Origin: Ignavibacteriales bacterium
GTDB lineage: Bacteria > Bacteroidota > Ignavibacteria > Ignavibacteriales > Ignavibacteriaceae
Assembly: GCA_012517155.1 (NCBI GenBank)
Contig: JAAYVN010000036.1
Coordinates: forward strand, 1 to 42,673
Reading direction: 5' to 3'
DNA: 42,673 nucleotides
This document shows positions 25,782 to 37,900 of this stretch, piece after piece. Below the pieces are notes generated by a model, which saw nothing but the letters and a program-made list of their open reading frames with translations, made no database searches and had not been told where the DNA came from. Made by a program: the position numbers and the translations under genes. Numbering within the stretch: the first letter of the stretch is position 1; each line of letters starts with the position of its first letter.

Positions 25782-28700
25782 ATGAAACAAATCGTTTTTA
25801 TATTTATTTTAAGTTTATTATTCAACGGATTGGTAAAAGGACAAACAAAGAACCGGGAATTCAGGAGCACATGGGTTATAACGTGGGAATATGCGGCCAC
25901 CTCCGGCTCAGTAGAAGAAAAAAAAGCGAGAATAAGGACTATACTGGATAATCACGTGGCGGCGAATATGACGAGTGTTATCTGGCAGGTAAGGCAAGCC
26001 GGGACAGCATATTATCCTTCCTCATATGAGCCGTGGGGATCATATTTCGGGAATACAAACCCGGGTTTTGATCCGCTGGCATATGCTATTGAAGAGTCAC
26101 ATAAAAGAGGTCTGGACTTGCACGCATGGTTTAATGTTTTTGCCTGTGCAAGTACATTTCCGGGTTCACCAGCGCAGAATCATCCGGAGTGGGTGTGCAG
26201 AGATAATACGGGAGCACCAATGACGAGTAATAAAGCACTTTCACCCGGAATTCCTGAGGTAAGAACCTATTTAAATGCAGTCGCAATGGAAATAGTAAGG
26301 AAATATGACATTGACGGATTTCATCTTGATTATATAAGATGGAATGAATATTCAAGCAGTAAAAACAATGAAAGCAACAATCCCTACGAAGGATTAGTCG
26401 ACGGGATGTTTACGGATGAAGAGTTAATCGAAAAAACTGAAAACTCAGCGGGAAGGTATTTATATGATTATCAGCATCCATACAGTGCAGGTGTTCCTAC
26501 AGGATTCAGTTCCTGGGAAGAGTGGTGGAGATGGTCAGTAACAGAATTTGTGAAGACACTGCAAGATTCCATCAAGAGTGTGAAGCCACACGTAAGATTA
26601 AGTATAGCCGCTTTGGGAAAGTACAACTGGACAACCTGGTGCGGGTATCACACAGTATATCAAGATGCAGCCTTATGGTTTAATCAGGGGTATATAGATC
26701 AGATAGCAGGGATGCATTATCACTGGACAACAGGAAGTGGATTTTTAGGGATGTTAACAACTGCATGTCCAAATTGCTGGAGTCAATACATCCAGCCAGG
26801 AATAGCTGCGGGGAGATTTTACACAGTAGGACCTCCCTCATATATATTAAAGGATGATAATTTATGGGGGAATCATCCACAAATTGTTTCAGCAATAAGA
26901 TCAGTTCCATGGACAGACGGATTTCAATTTTTCAGTTATGGGACATGGAGGGATATGAACTATTGGCAGGAAGCAGCAAACATAATGTTCAAAGAGAAAG
27001 TTAAGCAGCGGGCTATGAAATTTATTCTGGATACAATACCAGAGTCGCCAATAACCACGATACTGAAGCTAGACAGTTTAAGATATAAAGTAACAGTTTC
27101 TCCTACAGACACTGCGTTAAATCAATGGTACATCTTATACAGATCAGAGGACGACGTGTTGAATCCTGACAATGACAAAATACTAACTATAAAGTTTGGC
27201 AAACAGTCTTTTACAGTTGACGAATATTTTGACGGCTGGCAGAATTTTGCAGGGAGGTACAGATATTTTGCCACAAGATGTGACAGATACTGGAATGAAT
27301 CGAACCCATCAAATGCAGTAATTACAGATCCATTACCAGCGATACCGCCAAAGGTTTTATCAACGCAACCAGGAGAATCGGACACTATATCGGTTATTTC
27401 AAAGTTAAGTTTAGTATTTTCAAAAAGCATGGATGCAACTTCATTTGCGGGAGGCATGCATATAGATCCACCAATGCAAGTAGGGAATTCAGCATGGAGC
27501 AGTGACAAGAAGTCCGTAACATTCACATTTGCGCATCAATTACTTCCGGACACAATGTACACAGTAACATTAGACAGTTTAACCAAGGATCTGATCGGAA
27601 TATCGATTGACGGAAACGGAGACGGAATATCCGGAGATCCATTCATATTAAATTTCCATACTGAAGCGGCAGATAATTCCGGTCCGATGGTACTTCGAGG
27701 CTATCCAATCACGGGTATGAATGAATTTGATCCCGAAGATTTAATTTCGATAGTTTTTGATGAACAAATACAACCGAGCGACATCAGTTATAATACGGTG
27801 ATTTTAAGCCGCAACGGAAATGTAACGGGGCGATTAACCATGCTAAATACAGTTGATGAAAGAAGTGTACTGACAATTAAACCGGGAGTTACATTAGCGG
27901 GAGGAGACAATTGTCAACTTACTATCAAGAAAGAAGTAAGAGACCTTTATGGAAACATGATGCTTCAGGATCATGTAGTCAACTTCAAAGTTGCGAATTA
28001 CAATTACACCAACAGGACCATGATAGATGATTTTTCAATAAAGCAATACTGGATGCATCCGGGTTACAGCGGTTCAACGAGAGGAATACTGATTTCAGGG
28101 ACAACATTTGACTATTCGGATACATTTTACATACCCGGAACAACTCCGGCAAAATCCGCATACCTGAAATATTTGTGGGATCCAAATCAATCAGTACGAT
28201 TAATCAGGGAGTACTTATCCGGAGGGACAGCGCAAGCGACCATGTTTGACACTTCCAAGACGCTTCAGGTATACATATTCGGAGACGGAAGCAACAGCAG
28301 ATTCAGATTTGCAGTAGATGAAGGAGACGGGACGAGCTGGCCAAATCACGAGGTTTCCTCGTGGATAACGATTGACTGGACAGGATGGAGGTTAGTTGAA
28401 TGGAGATTAAATGATCCCAACTCGGTTGGCAGCTGGATAGGAAACGGAGTTTTAGATTTCCCACAATACCGAACGGACAGTTTTCAGTTAACTGATACGA
28501 CAGGTTCAGCCCCGAATGGATTAATATACTTTGACAATTATTCATATGTGACTAAAACAGTCAGCACCTCAACCGGTGTGAAAGAACCGGAGAATTCATT
28601 ACCAGAAGGCTTCGGATTAGCACAAAACTATCCAAATCCGTTTAATCCAACGACTATAATAAGCTACAGAATTGCGGATGCAGGAGAGATCAATCTTAAA

Positions 28701-28868
28701 GTATTTGATCTATTAGGAAATGAAATTGAAGTTCTAGTTAATGAATTCAAGAGTCCAGGAGACTATAGCGTAAGTTTTGATGCATCATTATTATCAAGCG
28801 GGATATACATATACAGATTAATTTCCGGAGATAAGACAGACTCAAGAAAGATGTTGTTAATAAGATAG
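25782..28868 (+). CDS. Secreted GHL10-type (DUF187) glycoside hydrolase with Big_5 domains and type IX sorting domain
   Basis: Signal peptide, then a (beta/alpha)8 domain (about 25-400). Recognisable segments are REFRSTWVITWEY, DPLAYAIEESHKRGLDLHAW and IDGFHLDYIRW, the hallmarks of the GHL10/YngK-like family. Next comes a linker domain (about 410-530, resembling Fn3), then two Ig-like Big_5 (SbsA) modules starting near PPKVLSTQPGESDTIS and GYPITGMNEFDPEDLIS. A roughly 170-residue beta-rich region resembling a carbohydrate-binding fold follows, and the NYPNPFNPTTI sorting domain with KMLLIR end. Substrate unknown; GHL10 members are thought to act on polysaccharides or peptidoglycan-like glycans. 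Follows the M14 gene by 16 bp with a GGAAG SD and ends before a terminator. Confidence 0.85.
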   Translation: MKQIVFIFILSLLFNGLVKGQTKNREFRSTWVITWEYAATSGSVEEKKARIRTILDNHVAANMTSVIWQVRQAGTAYYPSSYEPWGSYFGNTNPGFDPLAYAIEESHKRGLDLHAWFNVFACASTFPGSPAQNHPEWVCRDNTGAPMTSNKALSPGIPEVRTYLNAVAMEIVRKYDIDGFHLDYIRWNEYSSSKNNESNNPYEGLVDGMFTDEELIEKTENSAGRYLYDYQHPYSAGVPTGFSSWEEWWRWSVTEFVKTLQDSIKSVKPHVRLSIAALGKYNWTTWCGYHTVYQDAALWFNQGYIDQIAGMHYHWTTGSGFLGMLTTACPNCWSQYIQPGIAAGRFYTVGPPSYILKDDNLWGNHPQIVSAIRSVPWTDGFQFFSYGTWRDMNYWQEAANIMFKEKVKQRAMKFILDTIPESPITTILKLDSLRYKVTVSPTDTALNQWYILYRSEDDVLNPDNDKILTIKFGKQSFTVDEYFDGWQNFAGRYRYFATRCDRYWNESNPSNAVITDPLPAIPPKVLSTQPGESDTISVISKLSLVFSKSMDATSFAGGMHIDPPMQVGNSAWSSDKKSVTFTFAHQLLPDTMYTVTLDSLTKDLIGISIDGNGDGISGDPFILNFHTEAADNSGPMVLRGYPITGMNEFDPEDLISIVFDEQIQPSDISYNTVILSRNGNVTGRLTMLNTVDERSVLTIKPGVTLAGGDNCQLTIKKEVRDLYGNMMLQDHVVNFKVANYNYTNRTMIDDFSIKQYWMHPGYSGSTRGILISGTTFDYSDTFYIPGTTPAKSAYLKYLWDPNQSVRLIREYLSGGTAQATMFDTSKTLQVYIFGDGSNSRFRFAVDEGDGTSWPNHEVSSWITIDWTGWRLVEWRLNDPNSVGSWIGNGVLDFPQYRTDSFQLTDTTGSAPNGLIYFDNYSYVTKTVSTSTGVKEPENSLPEGFGLAQNYPNPFNPTTIISYRIADAGEINLKVFDLLGNEIEVLVNEFKSPGDYSVSFDASLLSSGIYIYRLISGDKTDSRKMLLIR

Positions 28869-28886
28869 AATAATTTGTGTAAGAAG

Positions 28887-28913
28887 AGGTGCGTTATCAA
28901 ACGCACCTTTTTT
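28887..28913 (+). terminator. Intrinsic terminator after the GHL10 gene
   Basis: AGGTGCGT (28887-28894) pairs with ACGCACCT (28901-28908) across a six-base loop, followed by six Ts. It lies between convergent genes; on the minus strand the following CTTCTT makes it a weaker terminator for the AhpD-like gene. Confidence 0.85.
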
Positions 28914-29262
28914 ATTTCTTATCGGAAAGGATATCATTCATTACTTCAAAAGCATAACGAAGATGAGGAATAACAATGGAGCCTCCAACAATCAATGCAA
29001 CATTAAAAGTTTCCATGAGTTCTTCTCTAGTGGCACCTTCCTGAATCGAGCGATCAATATGGTAGAAGATACAATCGTTACAACGAAGAACCATAGAGGC
29101 AGAGAGACCCATTAGTTCTTTAGTCTTAGCGGGAAGAGCACCATCGATATAAGCTTTATTATCAAGAGCGAAAAATTTATTAAAGTCACGGAAACCGGAA
29201 TTCAGAATAACATCATTCATATCCGTGCGGTACTTTCTTGTTTCAGAAACAGATTTTTTCAT
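28912..29262 (-). CDS. Carboxymuconolactone decarboxylase / AhpD-like protein
   Basis: A 116-residue helical protein of the AhpD-like superfamily. The redox motif CNDC sits before FYHIDRSIQEGATREELMET, the conserved helix of this family with a His near the second Cys. AhpD relatives reduce peroxiredoxin partners or carry thiol chemistry; without a partner gene here only a thiol-disulfide role is suggested. ATG 29262 has a GAGGAC SD and follows uvrA by 12 bp, so the two are co-transcribed. The carboxymuconolactone decarboxylase label is by superfamily only; the CxxC favours the AhpD-type branch. Confidence 0.85.
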   Translation of the reverse strand: MKKSVSETRKYRTDMNDVILNSGFRDFNKFFALDNKAYIDGALPAKTKELMGLSASMVLRCNDCIFYHIDRSIQEGATREELMETFNVALIVGGSIVIPHLRYAFEVMNDILSDKK

Positions 29263-29273
29263 ATAGTCCTCAA

Positions 29274-32096
29274 TTAATTAAACTCTTTAGCAAGATAGAT
29301 GCCAGTAACAGATTCAGGATTCCTGATTATCATTTCAGGAGTTCCCTCCGCAACAATTTCGCCACCAAATTCACCGCCGGCGGGTCCTAGGTCGATTATC
29401 CAGTCGGCAGTTTTCACGACATCCAGATTATGTTCCACAATCACCACCGTATTTCCTTTATCGACGAGTTTGCGAAGCACGTCAAGCAGAACGCGAACAT
29501 CATCAAAGTGCAAACCGGTAGTTGGTTCATCGAGGAAATAAATTGTTTTACCAGTACTAACTTTGCTTAATTCCGTTGCCAATTTAACACGCTGGGCTTC
29601 GCCTCCAGAGAGAGTAGTAGCCTGCTGACCCAGTCTAATATATCCAAGTCCCACATCATTAAGAGCCTTAAGTTTGCGACTGATTCTGGGGAGGTCGGTA
29701 AAGAATTCCAAGGCATCCCTGGCAGTCATATCCAGGACATCGGAGATAGATTTAGTTTTGAATAAGACCTCGAGGGTTTCCCTGTTATATCTTCTGCCAT
29801 TACAAGCCTCGCATCTGACATATACATCGGGGAGAAAATTCATTTCAATTTTCTTCAATCCCGCACCTTCGCATTCCTCGCATCTGCCTCCAGAGACGTT
29901 AAAGCTAAATCTGCCCGGTTTATAACCTCTTATTTTGGATTCGGGGAGTTGAGTATAAAGGTCCCGAATAAAAGTGAACAAGCCAGTATAAGTAACCGGA
30001 TTAGAGCGAGGGGTTCTTCCGATTGGAGACTGATCTATTTCAATAACTTTGTCGAGATGTTCAAGTCCTGAAATCTTTTTATAGGGAAGAGGAACAGTTT
30101 TAGAGTTATAAAAGTGACGGGAGAGGATTTTAACCAATGTCTCATTTATCAGAGTTGATTTTCCCGAACCACTTACACCAGTAATTGCAACAAATCTCCC
30201 CAGTGGAATTGAGAGATTAACAGACTTAAGGTTATTCCCAGATGCTCCGGAGAGAGTAAGATACTTGCCAGTTCCATTACGTCGAATTTCAGGAATTCCG
30301 ATCTTAGTTTTGTTCCTCATATACTCGAGAGTAAGTGAAGGAGAAGTATTTTTTGATTTAAGGAGTTTTTGGGTATTGCCAATCACGCAAATTTTGCCAC
30401 CATGATCACCGGCGGCAGGACCTAAATCAATAAGAAAGTCAGAGTTTTCAATTGTTTCCCGATCATGTTCAACCACGATAATAGTATTATCTATGTCTCT
30501 AAGATTTTTAAGTGAATTAATGAGTTTAATATTATCGCTTTGATGAAGTCCGATACTTGGTTCATCAAGGACATAAAGAACACCTGCGAGTTGAGTACCA
30601 ATCTGAGTTGCGAGTCTGATTCTTTGGGATTCACCTCCTGAAAGAGTACGCGCAGTTCTATCGAGAGTAATATAGTCAAGTCCGACATTCAAGAGGAAAT
30701 CCAATCTAGTCAGTATCTCTTTCAAGACGGGTTTTGCAATAAGAGAGTCGCGGTTGTTTAATTTAACATCAGAAAAGAAGTGATAAGCTTTCCTAATAGA
30801 AAGGTTGGTTGCCTGGGAGATATTCAAACCATTAAACTTAACAGCGAGGGATTCTTTTTTCAATCTGCCCCCCATGCATGAAGGGCAGGGGACAGTACTC
30901 ATAAATGACTCTGCCCATTCGCGAATCTTGGGGGAGGTAGTATTCTTGAAATAACTAAGAACATAGCCGGTAATACCGGAGAATTTGTGATGATAAGTAA
31001 CCGACTCACCACCACCATAATTATATGAAAAAGGAATCTTTTCTTTTGTGCCGTAAAGTATGATATCGAGATTTTCTTTGGAGATTTTTGACAGGGGGGT
31101 AGAGAAATTAAATCCGAATTTTTTTGCCACAGCTTCAAGTTGAGTAAAAAACCAGATTTGTCTGGGTTTACCGAGCGGGGCAATACCTTCCTGATCTATA
31201 CTTTTTGAATTGTCGGGGATAATTAGATTAATATCCAAATCTTTTTTCTCCCCCAAGCCGTCACAATCGGGACATGAGCCATAAGGGGAATTAAAAGAGA
31301 AAGAATTAGGGGCTAAATCCTGAAAACTGAGTCCACATTCGAGGCAAGCAAAATTGCGGCTAAAAACAGTATCGGTATCACCAGCATTAATAATAAGATT
31401 TCCGTTACCATATTTCAGAGCAACTTCTATTGATTCGGTAAGGCGGGATTCAGCTACTTTTGAAACTTTAATCCGGTCAACCAGAATCTCTATATTATGA
31501 ATTTTATACCGGTCAACTTCAAATCCAGGAAAGAGTTCCAAGAACTCTTTATCGACACGAACTTTTGTAAAGCCATCCTTAGAGATATCGCCAAACAATT
31601 CGCGATAGTGTCCCTTGCGACCCCGAATAACCGGTGCCAAAATAGTGATCCTGGTATCCGCCATAGAGTCAAGGATAGTATTAATAATCTGTGAACCGGT
31701 TTGTTTTGAGACCGGTTTACCGCAATTATAGCAATAGGGGGTTCCAACCTTCGAATAGAGGAGACGGAGGTAGTCGTAAATTTCAGTAACGGTACCAACG
31801 GTTGACCTTGGATTATGTGAAGTTGTTTTTTGCTCGATAGAGATAGCCGGGCTAAGTCCCTCGATGAGATCCACATCGGGTTTTTCGAGCATATCGAGGA
31901 ACTGCCGAGCATAAGTGGAGAGAGATTCTATATACCTCCTCTGTCCTTCGGCATAGATAGTATCGAAAGCGAGGGAGGATTTTCCAGAGCCAGAGAGTCC
32001 AGTTATTACCGTAAAAGTATTACGAGGAATCTCGAGATCAATATTTTTCAAATTGTGTTCGCGGGCACCGCGAACAATTATTTTTTCCTTTTCCAA
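29274..32096 (-). CDS. uvrA: Excinuclease ABC subunit A
   Basis: DNA-damage-recognition ATPase of nucleotide excision repair, acting with UvrB and UvrC (not in this window). Two ABC modules are complete: Walker A GLSGSGKS (33-40) and GVSGSGKST in the second half; signatures [13 protein letters not shown] and [13 protein letters not shown]; Walker [11 protein letters not shown] and [10 protein letters not shown]. Zinc-binding cysteine pairs are at CLECG...CPDCDG and CEECEGAG...CEACNGRR. Length 940 is standard. The gene is divergent from the YigZ gene with a 96-bp AT-rich gap. Confidence 0.98.
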   Translation of the reverse strand: MEKEKIIVRGAREHNLKNIDLEIPRNTFTVITGLSGSGKSSLAFDTIYAEGQRRYIESLSTYARQFLDMLEKPDVDLIEGLSPAISIEQKTTSHNPRSTVGTVTEIYDYLRLLYSKVGTPYCYNCGKPVSKQTGSQIINTILDSMADTRITILAPVIRGRKGHYRELFGDISKDGFTKVRVDKEFLELFPGFEVDRYKIHNIEILVDRIKVSKVAESRLTESIEVALKYGNGNLIINAGDTDTVFSRNFACLECGLSFQDLAPNSFSFNSPYGSCPDCDGLGEKKDLDINLIIPDNSKSIDQEGIAPLGKPRQIWFFTQLEAVAKKFGFNFSTPLSKISKENLDIILYGTKEKIPFSYNYGGGESVTYHHKFSGITGYVLSYFKNTTSPKIREWAESFMSTVPCPSCMGGRLKKESLAVKFNGLNISQATNLSIRKAYHFFSDVKLNNRDSLIAKPVLKEILTRLDFLLNVGLDYITLDRTARTLSGGESQRIRLATQIGTQLAGVLYVLDEPSIGLHQSDNIKLINSLKNLRDIDNTIIVVEHDRETIENSDFLIDLGPAAGDHGGKICVIGNTQKLLKSKNTSPSLTLEYMRNKTKIGIPEIRRNGTGKYLTLSGASGNNLKSVNLSIPLGRFVAITGVSGSGKSTLINETLVKILSRHFYNSKTVPLPYKKISGLEHLDKVIEIDQSPIGRTPRSNPVTYTGLFTFIRDLYTQLPESKIRGYKPGRFSFNVSGGRCEECEGAGLKKIEMNFLPDVYVRCEACNGRRYNRETLEVLFKTKSISDVLDMTARDALEFFTDLPRISRKLKALNDVGLGYIRLGQQATTLSGGEAQRVKLATELSKVSTGKTIYFLDEPTTGLHFDDVRVLLDVLRKLVDKGNTVVIVEHNLDVVKTADWIIDLGPAGGEFGGEIVAEGTPEMIIRNPESVTGIYLAKEFN

Positions 32097-32192
32097 AAGA
32101 ATCCAAAAAAAAATTAAATCAATTAGTTATTTTAGTCAAATAGATTTTGAAAATCAATTATTTTTTTATAAAAAAATCAAATATGAAAGAAA

Positions 32193-32816
32193 TTGACGGA
32201 AGAGATAAAAACAATTAAAGAAGTTTCGGAGCACAGGATAAAGGAAAAAGGGTCCTTATTCATAGCATTAGCCTTTCCAGTGGATTCAAAGGAGAGAGCA
32301 GAAGAGATACTACATAATCTGAGAAGGAAGTATTTTGATGCGACTCATCATTGTTATGCATACAAATTAAAAGGGGACGAAATCAAGTATTCAGATGACG
32401 GGGAACCGTCGAGTACTGCGGGGATTAGGATACTCAAAGGAATTGAGCATTTTGATCTATCAGAAGTGGTGGTTATTGTGATAAGATATTACGGGGGGAC
32501 CAAGCTTGGGGTTGGTCCTTTGGGGAAAGCCTATTATGAGGCAGCTCACGACTGTTTAGAGAAGGCTGAAAAAGCCGAAAAGCATGCTTACAGGTTTATC
32601 AAGATTGAATATCCAGAGGAATTCACGAGTCAAGTTTATCATCTTTTGGGGCAAAGCGAGGTAAGGATAAAAGAAAGCGGGTTTTCGGAACGTCCCTTTA
32701 TCCTACTGCATATAAAAGCAGGGGTTGTTAAGGTGTTCACAGAGCAGTTGAAAAATCAAACTAAAGGGGGGGGGAATGTTGAAATAATGGGAGAAATTGA
32801 ATATCTTGCAAGGTAA
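32193..32816 (+). CDS. YigZ / IMPACT family protein (UPF0029)
   Basis: The conserved core [15 protein letters not shown] and [21 protein letters not shown] defines the IMPACT/YigZ family, with a C-terminal ferredoxin-like domain (about 135-207). The family is implicated in translation-related regulation in eukaryotes (IMPACT); the bacterial role is poorly defined. The start appears to be TTG at 32193; there is no in-frame ATG near the N-terminus. An ATG at 32183 lies in a different frame and stops after 11 codons. No good SD is seen. Loss of one T here would create an in-frame ATG, so a sequence error is possible. Confidence 0.88.
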   Translation: MTEEIKTIKEVSEHRIKEKGSLFIALAFPVDSKERAEEILHNLRRKYFDATHHCYAYKLKGDEIKYSDDGEPSSTAGIRILKGIEHFDLSEVVVIVIRYYGGTKLGVGPLGKAYYEAAHDCLEKAEKAEKHAYRFIKIEYPEEFTSQVYHLLGQSEVRIKESGFSERPFILLHIKAGVVKVFTEQLKNQTKGGGNVEIMGEIEYLAR

Positions 32817-32848
32817 AATTGCGGATAAATGCCAGATAATTCAAAAAT

Positions 32849-34909
32849 ATGAAAATTGCACTAAAAATCATTCTAATACTTCTGGTTATTATTGAAATTC
32901 ACGGTCAGAAGGAAGACACAACAAGTAACCATGGGAAATATGAACTTGTGGACATCAAGTTTGAGGGGAACAGAGCATTTTCATCCTCAACGCTATTTGA
33001 TGTAATATCGTCGAAGACAACACCCTGGTGGGTTTGGAAATTTCTAAACTCATTCACAAGTCTTGGTCAAGCGCCGGTGTATTATGACAGTTCAAATACT
33101 AAAAATGACTTAAGATCCATAGAAGCCTTTTATAATAATTACGGGTATTTTGAAGCAAAAGTCAGACACAGGATTGAAGTTAACGAGGAGGAGAAAGAAA
33201 TTGCGCTCATATTTGAGCTTGAAGAAAACGACCCCTCATTATTCAACCATGTTGAGTTACACGGATTATCAAAAGTACATATACCGTTAGTACATGAGCT
33301 GAACATGGCGTTAACCATGGATAAGACGAAAATATACAACGAGGATGTTTTAAAAGAATCAATAAACGGGGTGATGATCTCGCTGGGTAATAACGGTTAT
33401 CTAACGGCAAGATTTGACAGTACGGTTATAGTGAGAGATACGATTGTGAACGTTGCGCTGATGGATATTTACTTCAATGTGGGGAGGAGATATCAGGTAA
33501 GTGAGGTAATGATTGATAAAAGGGGACCGGGGGCTGAGTATGTGGAAGATGATATGCTTAAAAGGATAGTGGGAATCAAAGAGTACGATTATTACAGTGT
33601 AGAGAGAAACAGACAGAGTCAGGTGAGGTTGTTCAGGACCGGGTTGTTTTCAAACGTAACAGTTGCACCGAGTGTAGCGGATACATTTGGAAGTTTTGTG
33701 CCTTTGAAAATATCCGGCAACATTGGGATGATGAATGAATTAGCGCCTGAGATAGTGGTGAACAATCAGCAGAACGCGTTTACGCTTGGAGGCGGAGGGA
33801 GCTATATAAGGAAGAATTTTTTTGGTGGAGCAAGAAAGTTTCAGCTAACGGGTTTAGCAGGTGTCAAGGATATTTTCAATACAAACGTATGGACAATATT
33901 AAAACGGTTTACCGTGAATGATACAACCCTGCAAGGATATTTGGAAGCGAGGATGAAAATTGAGCAGCCATATGTTTTTAACAGACCAATATTCGGAATA
34001 CTTGAAAGTTATTTCAAGGTTGAGAAGGATATAATATCGGACAGGAAATCATATGGAGGGAAGCTGAGTCTTGAATATGAAATGCCGCGCTATACATTCA
34101 TAACGGGTTTAACCACGTATTATAATCTGGAAGTGGTAGATGAGAAGTATTATCTGCACAAGATATTAAGTGAATTAAGCGGAGGGAATTTCACACTACA
34201 ATATCAGAACACGCTTTCGACACTGGGGGCAGATGTGAAGTCATCAAAAACAGATGATCCATTATTTCCGACCAGCGGATACAACCTTTCCTTTATGGTG
34301 GAAGAGACCAACGGAATACCATACTTATTATCTAAACTGGGGACTGCAGAATATGCCGAGGCATCATTTTATAAAGGTTTAGTGACGTACGCAAATTACT
34401 ATTCATTAAATAAAAAGAGGAGTTCGATTTTTGCACAAAAGATAAAACTGGGATTCCTACAGGCATACAGGGGGGATCAGATGGCAATTCCAACTACAAG
34501 GAAGTTTTATTCGGGGGGAAGCAACTCGATCAGGGGATGGAGGAGTCAGGAATTAAGTCCGGTTCAGTTAGTGCAATCAATCAGGGACAGTTTGTTAAAT
34601 ATATCGCTTGTTTCATCAGGGGGGACATTATTGATAGAAGGATCCACGGAGTACAGGTGGAGATTTCTTGAGAATGCAGGATTATCGATTTTTGCAGATT
34701 ACGGAAATGTATTCAATGGTGTCGGAGTTTTTGCAATTGAACAAATAGCAGTGGCAGCAGGTCTGGGATTCAGATACTATACACAAATTGCACCGTTCAG
34801 AATTGATTTTGGTTTTAAGGTGATAGATCCCAATGACAGGCGGTCTTTTTTGAAGAAACCGTTTTTTAGTTTGATGGAATTTCATTTTGGGATAGGGGAG
34901 GCATTCTAA
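32849..34909 (+). CDS. Omp85-family outer-membrane protein, TamA/BamA-like
   Basis: Signal peptide (to about residue 19), then POTRA-like repeats: YELVDIKFEGNRAFSSSTLF, FNHVELHGLSKVHIPLVHEL and YQVSEVMIDKRGP...LFRTGLFSNVTV, so about three. The C-terminal half is a 16-strand-type barrel with the Omp85 lid-lock motif IRGW (about residue 558) and a terminal Phe. Three POTRAs and 686 residues fit TamA-like proteins better than five-POTRA BamA. The role inferred is insertion or translocation of outer-membrane proteins or autotransporter-like cargo. It follows the YigZ gene by 32 bp. No clear SD. Confidence 0.85.
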   Translation: MKIALKIILILLVIIEIHGQKEDTTSNHGKYELVDIKFEGNRAFSSSTLFDVISSKTTPWWVWKFLNSFTSLGQAPVYYDSSNTKNDLRSIEAFYNNYGYFEAKVRHRIEVNEEEKEIALIFELEENDPSLFNHVELHGLSKVHIPLVHELNMALTMDKTKIYNEDVLKESINGVMISLGNNGYLTARFDSTVIVRDTIVNVALMDIYFNVGRRYQVSEVMIDKRGPGAEYVEDDMLKRIVGIKEYDYYSVERNRQSQVRLFRTGLFSNVTVAPSVADTFGSFVPLKISGNIGMMNELAPEIVVNNQQNAFTLGGGGSYIRKNFFGGARKFQLTGLAGVKDIFNTNVWTILKRFTVNDTTLQGYLEARMKIEQPYVFNRPIFGILESYFKVEKDIISDRKSYGGKLSLEYEMPRYTFITGLTTYYNLEVVDEKYYLHKILSELSGGNFTLQYQNTLSTLGADVKSSKTDDPLFPTSGYNLSFMVEETNGIPYLLSKLGTAEYAEASFYKGLVTYANYYSLNKKRSSIFAQKIKLGFLQAYRGDQMAIPTTRKFYSGGSNSIRGWRSQELSPVQLVQSIRDSLLNISLVSSGGTLLIEGSTEYRWRFLENAGLSIFADYGNVFNGVGVFAIEQIAVAAGLGFRYYTQIAPFRIDFGFKVIDPNDRRSFLKKPFFSLMEFHFGIGEAF

Positions 34910-34965
34910 CGGTTTTAAGAAAGCAACTTGAATTTGTGAATAAAAGATTACCACAAGGAGGTAAA

Positions 34966-37900
34966 ATGAGAAATCTAATAATTATACTTGTGATTTTTTT
35001 AAGTTTTTTCTCTTATCCTCAGAACTTAGGAACAGAATCTCCGAAAGGAGTAGTTGAAATAGGCTGGGCAAATTTACAGTGGCCGCCGACAGCACAAATA
35101 GATCCCGGGGGGCAGGTAACTGTTTATGCGCAAATCTGGATAGACGGAGTTACGCCCGGACCAGGAGCAGGGACAGGGATTTCAGCGTGGATTGGATTGA
35201 GTTCCACGAACACAAATCCGAATACATGGACCACATGGGTTCCTGCCACGTATAATGTTGATGTCGGGAATAATGATGAGTTTATGGCAAATCTTACGGA
35301 GACGAATCCGGGTACCTACTACTATGCGAGCAGATTTCAGCAATCCGGGGGAGCATATTCATACGGAGGTTACAATGCCGGAGGGGGTGGATTCTGGGAT
35401 GGAACAGTGAATGTTTCGGGGGTATTGACAGTAACAGGAGGGGGTGGATTAAATGCGCCTTTATTGTTTGCCCCTGCAAACGCATCTATTAATATACCTT
35501 TGACTCCGACTTTACAATGGAATCCGGTTGCGAGTGCGACTAAGTATGTAGTTCAGATTGCCAGTGACGGAGAATTCGGGACTATAGTATATGAAGATAC
35601 GATAATGACCGATACGAGTATTACTTTGTTGACTCCCTTGCAGAACAGCACGACATACTCCTGGAGAGTGAAGGCGATGAACGAAACAACGACAGGTCCT
35701 TTTTCAGCGGTCTGGAATTTTACGACATTGGCAGGTGCACCGGTAATAGGGTGGGTGAATCTGCAATTTCCTGACAGCGCAGTTATTGATGAAGGCGGAA
35801 GCGCGACAGTATATGCGAGAATCTGGGCTGATGGTATTACTCCTGGACCGGGAGCCGGAGCAGGGATTTTAGGTTGGATAGGATACAGCACTACCAACAC
35901 AAATCCGAACACGTGGACTAACTGGATTCAAGCAACTTTTAATAATGATTACGGGAATGATGATGAATATCAAGCAGATATTGGTTCGACATTACCAGCA
36001 GGGACATATTACTTTGCGAGCAGATTTCAACTGAATGGGGGAGAATATAAGTATGGGGGTTATAATGAGTTAACAACAGGGGGATTCTGGGATGGGACAA
36101 ATAATGTGTCAGGTGTACTGACTATAAACCAAGAGATGTTGTTGCCACCGCAAATGATATCACCAGAAAATACAACGACTAATGTAAGTGCGACACCAAC
36201 ATTTATCTGGACAAAGGTGGCGAACGCGACATCCTACAGATTGCAGGTAGCAGAAGATGTTGGTTTCACGATTATGGTAATAAACGATTCTACACTAACG
36301 GATACAACAAAAACTCTAACGACTCCCCTCCAGAATAACAAGACATATCACTGGCGGATCAGTTCGCAAAATACGGGGGGATCAAGTGCATTTTCCACTT
36401 CCTGGTATTTCACAACAATTGTGGACATTGGGTGGGTTAATCTTCAATTTCCTGGGAGTGCTTCGATACAAACAGGTGAAGAAGTAACATTTTATGCAAG
36501 AGTATATGCTAGCGGAATTACTGAACCGACAGGACAAGGAGCAGGGATACAAGCCTGGATAGGATACAGCACGACCAATTCGAATCCGAATACCTGGACA
36601 AACTGGGTGACTGCGAATTACAATACGGACGCGGGGAATGATGATGAATATCAGGGGGACATAGGTTCGACACTACAAGCGGGAACATATTATGTTGCTT
36701 CAAGGTTCATGCTTAATCAGGGGGGCTACAAGTATGGAGGGTACAGCAGCAACGGCGGAGGATTCTGGGACGGTACAACGAACGTATCTGCAATTCTAAA
36801 TATTACATCTCCCATTCCCGGAGTGCCAGTGCTTATTTCTCCCGGAAATAATTCAATGAGTGTAAGCACCCAACCATTGTTTATCTGGAGTAAAGTAAAT
36901 AATGCAAACTTGTACAGGTTGCAAGTTGCTACTGATGCAGGATTCAGTAGTATGGTCTTTAACGATTCAACAATAACTGACACGAGTAAACTAATTACCG
37001 GACAGCTTGAGAATAATAAACTATATTACTGGAGAGTGGCTGCGAAGACAACAAGCGGGTGGGGAGCTTATTCTGTAATTTGGAGTTTTAACACTGCACC
37101 GGCAATTCCGGGAACACCGGTTTTACTGCTCCCGATTAATAATAGCGAGAATGTCACAATTTCACCCACATTCCAATGGTACAAAGCAGGAGGAATGGTG
37201 ATTTCATACAGACTACAGGTTGCCACCGATGCAGGATTCAGCAACATAATTTATACTGATTCAACAATTACTGATACGAGTAAGACCTTACCTTTTGCTT
37301 TGACATACAATACATTATATCACTGGAGAGTAAGATCACGCAACGCGGCGGGAGAGGGGGGATGGTCTGCGGTATGGAATTTCAGGACTGTTATCGAGAA
37401 ACCGACGGTGCCGGTGCTTGCACTTCCATTAAACAATGCAACGGGACTAATACAGCCAATTTTGTTAAAGTGGAGGGGGGCGCTAAGGGTGGAAAAGTAT
37501 GAGTTATTGGTATCAACGAGTAACACGTTTGGAACGATAACCCACAGAGATACTTTACTGACAGATACGAGCAAATCGATTTTCGGGCTTGGGAACAATA
37601 TTGTTTACTACTGGAAAGTAAGAGCGAAGAATATTGGAGGAATAAGCGAATGGTCAGAGATCTGGAATTTCAAGACGAAGGATACGGTAACCCAGGCCGG
37701 AGATGAGTTTAAGCCGGAGGAATTTTGGTTAGGACAGAATTATCCGAATCCATTTAATCCAGTGACGGTAATTAGTTATAACATTCCCGAAAGGGGGCAT
37801 GTTCTGTTAAGCGTTTTTGATGTTTTAGGAAAGAGGGTGAGATTACTAGTAGATATGGAGCAGAATGAGGGAAGATATGAAGTGAAGTTCGAAGCAGGAG

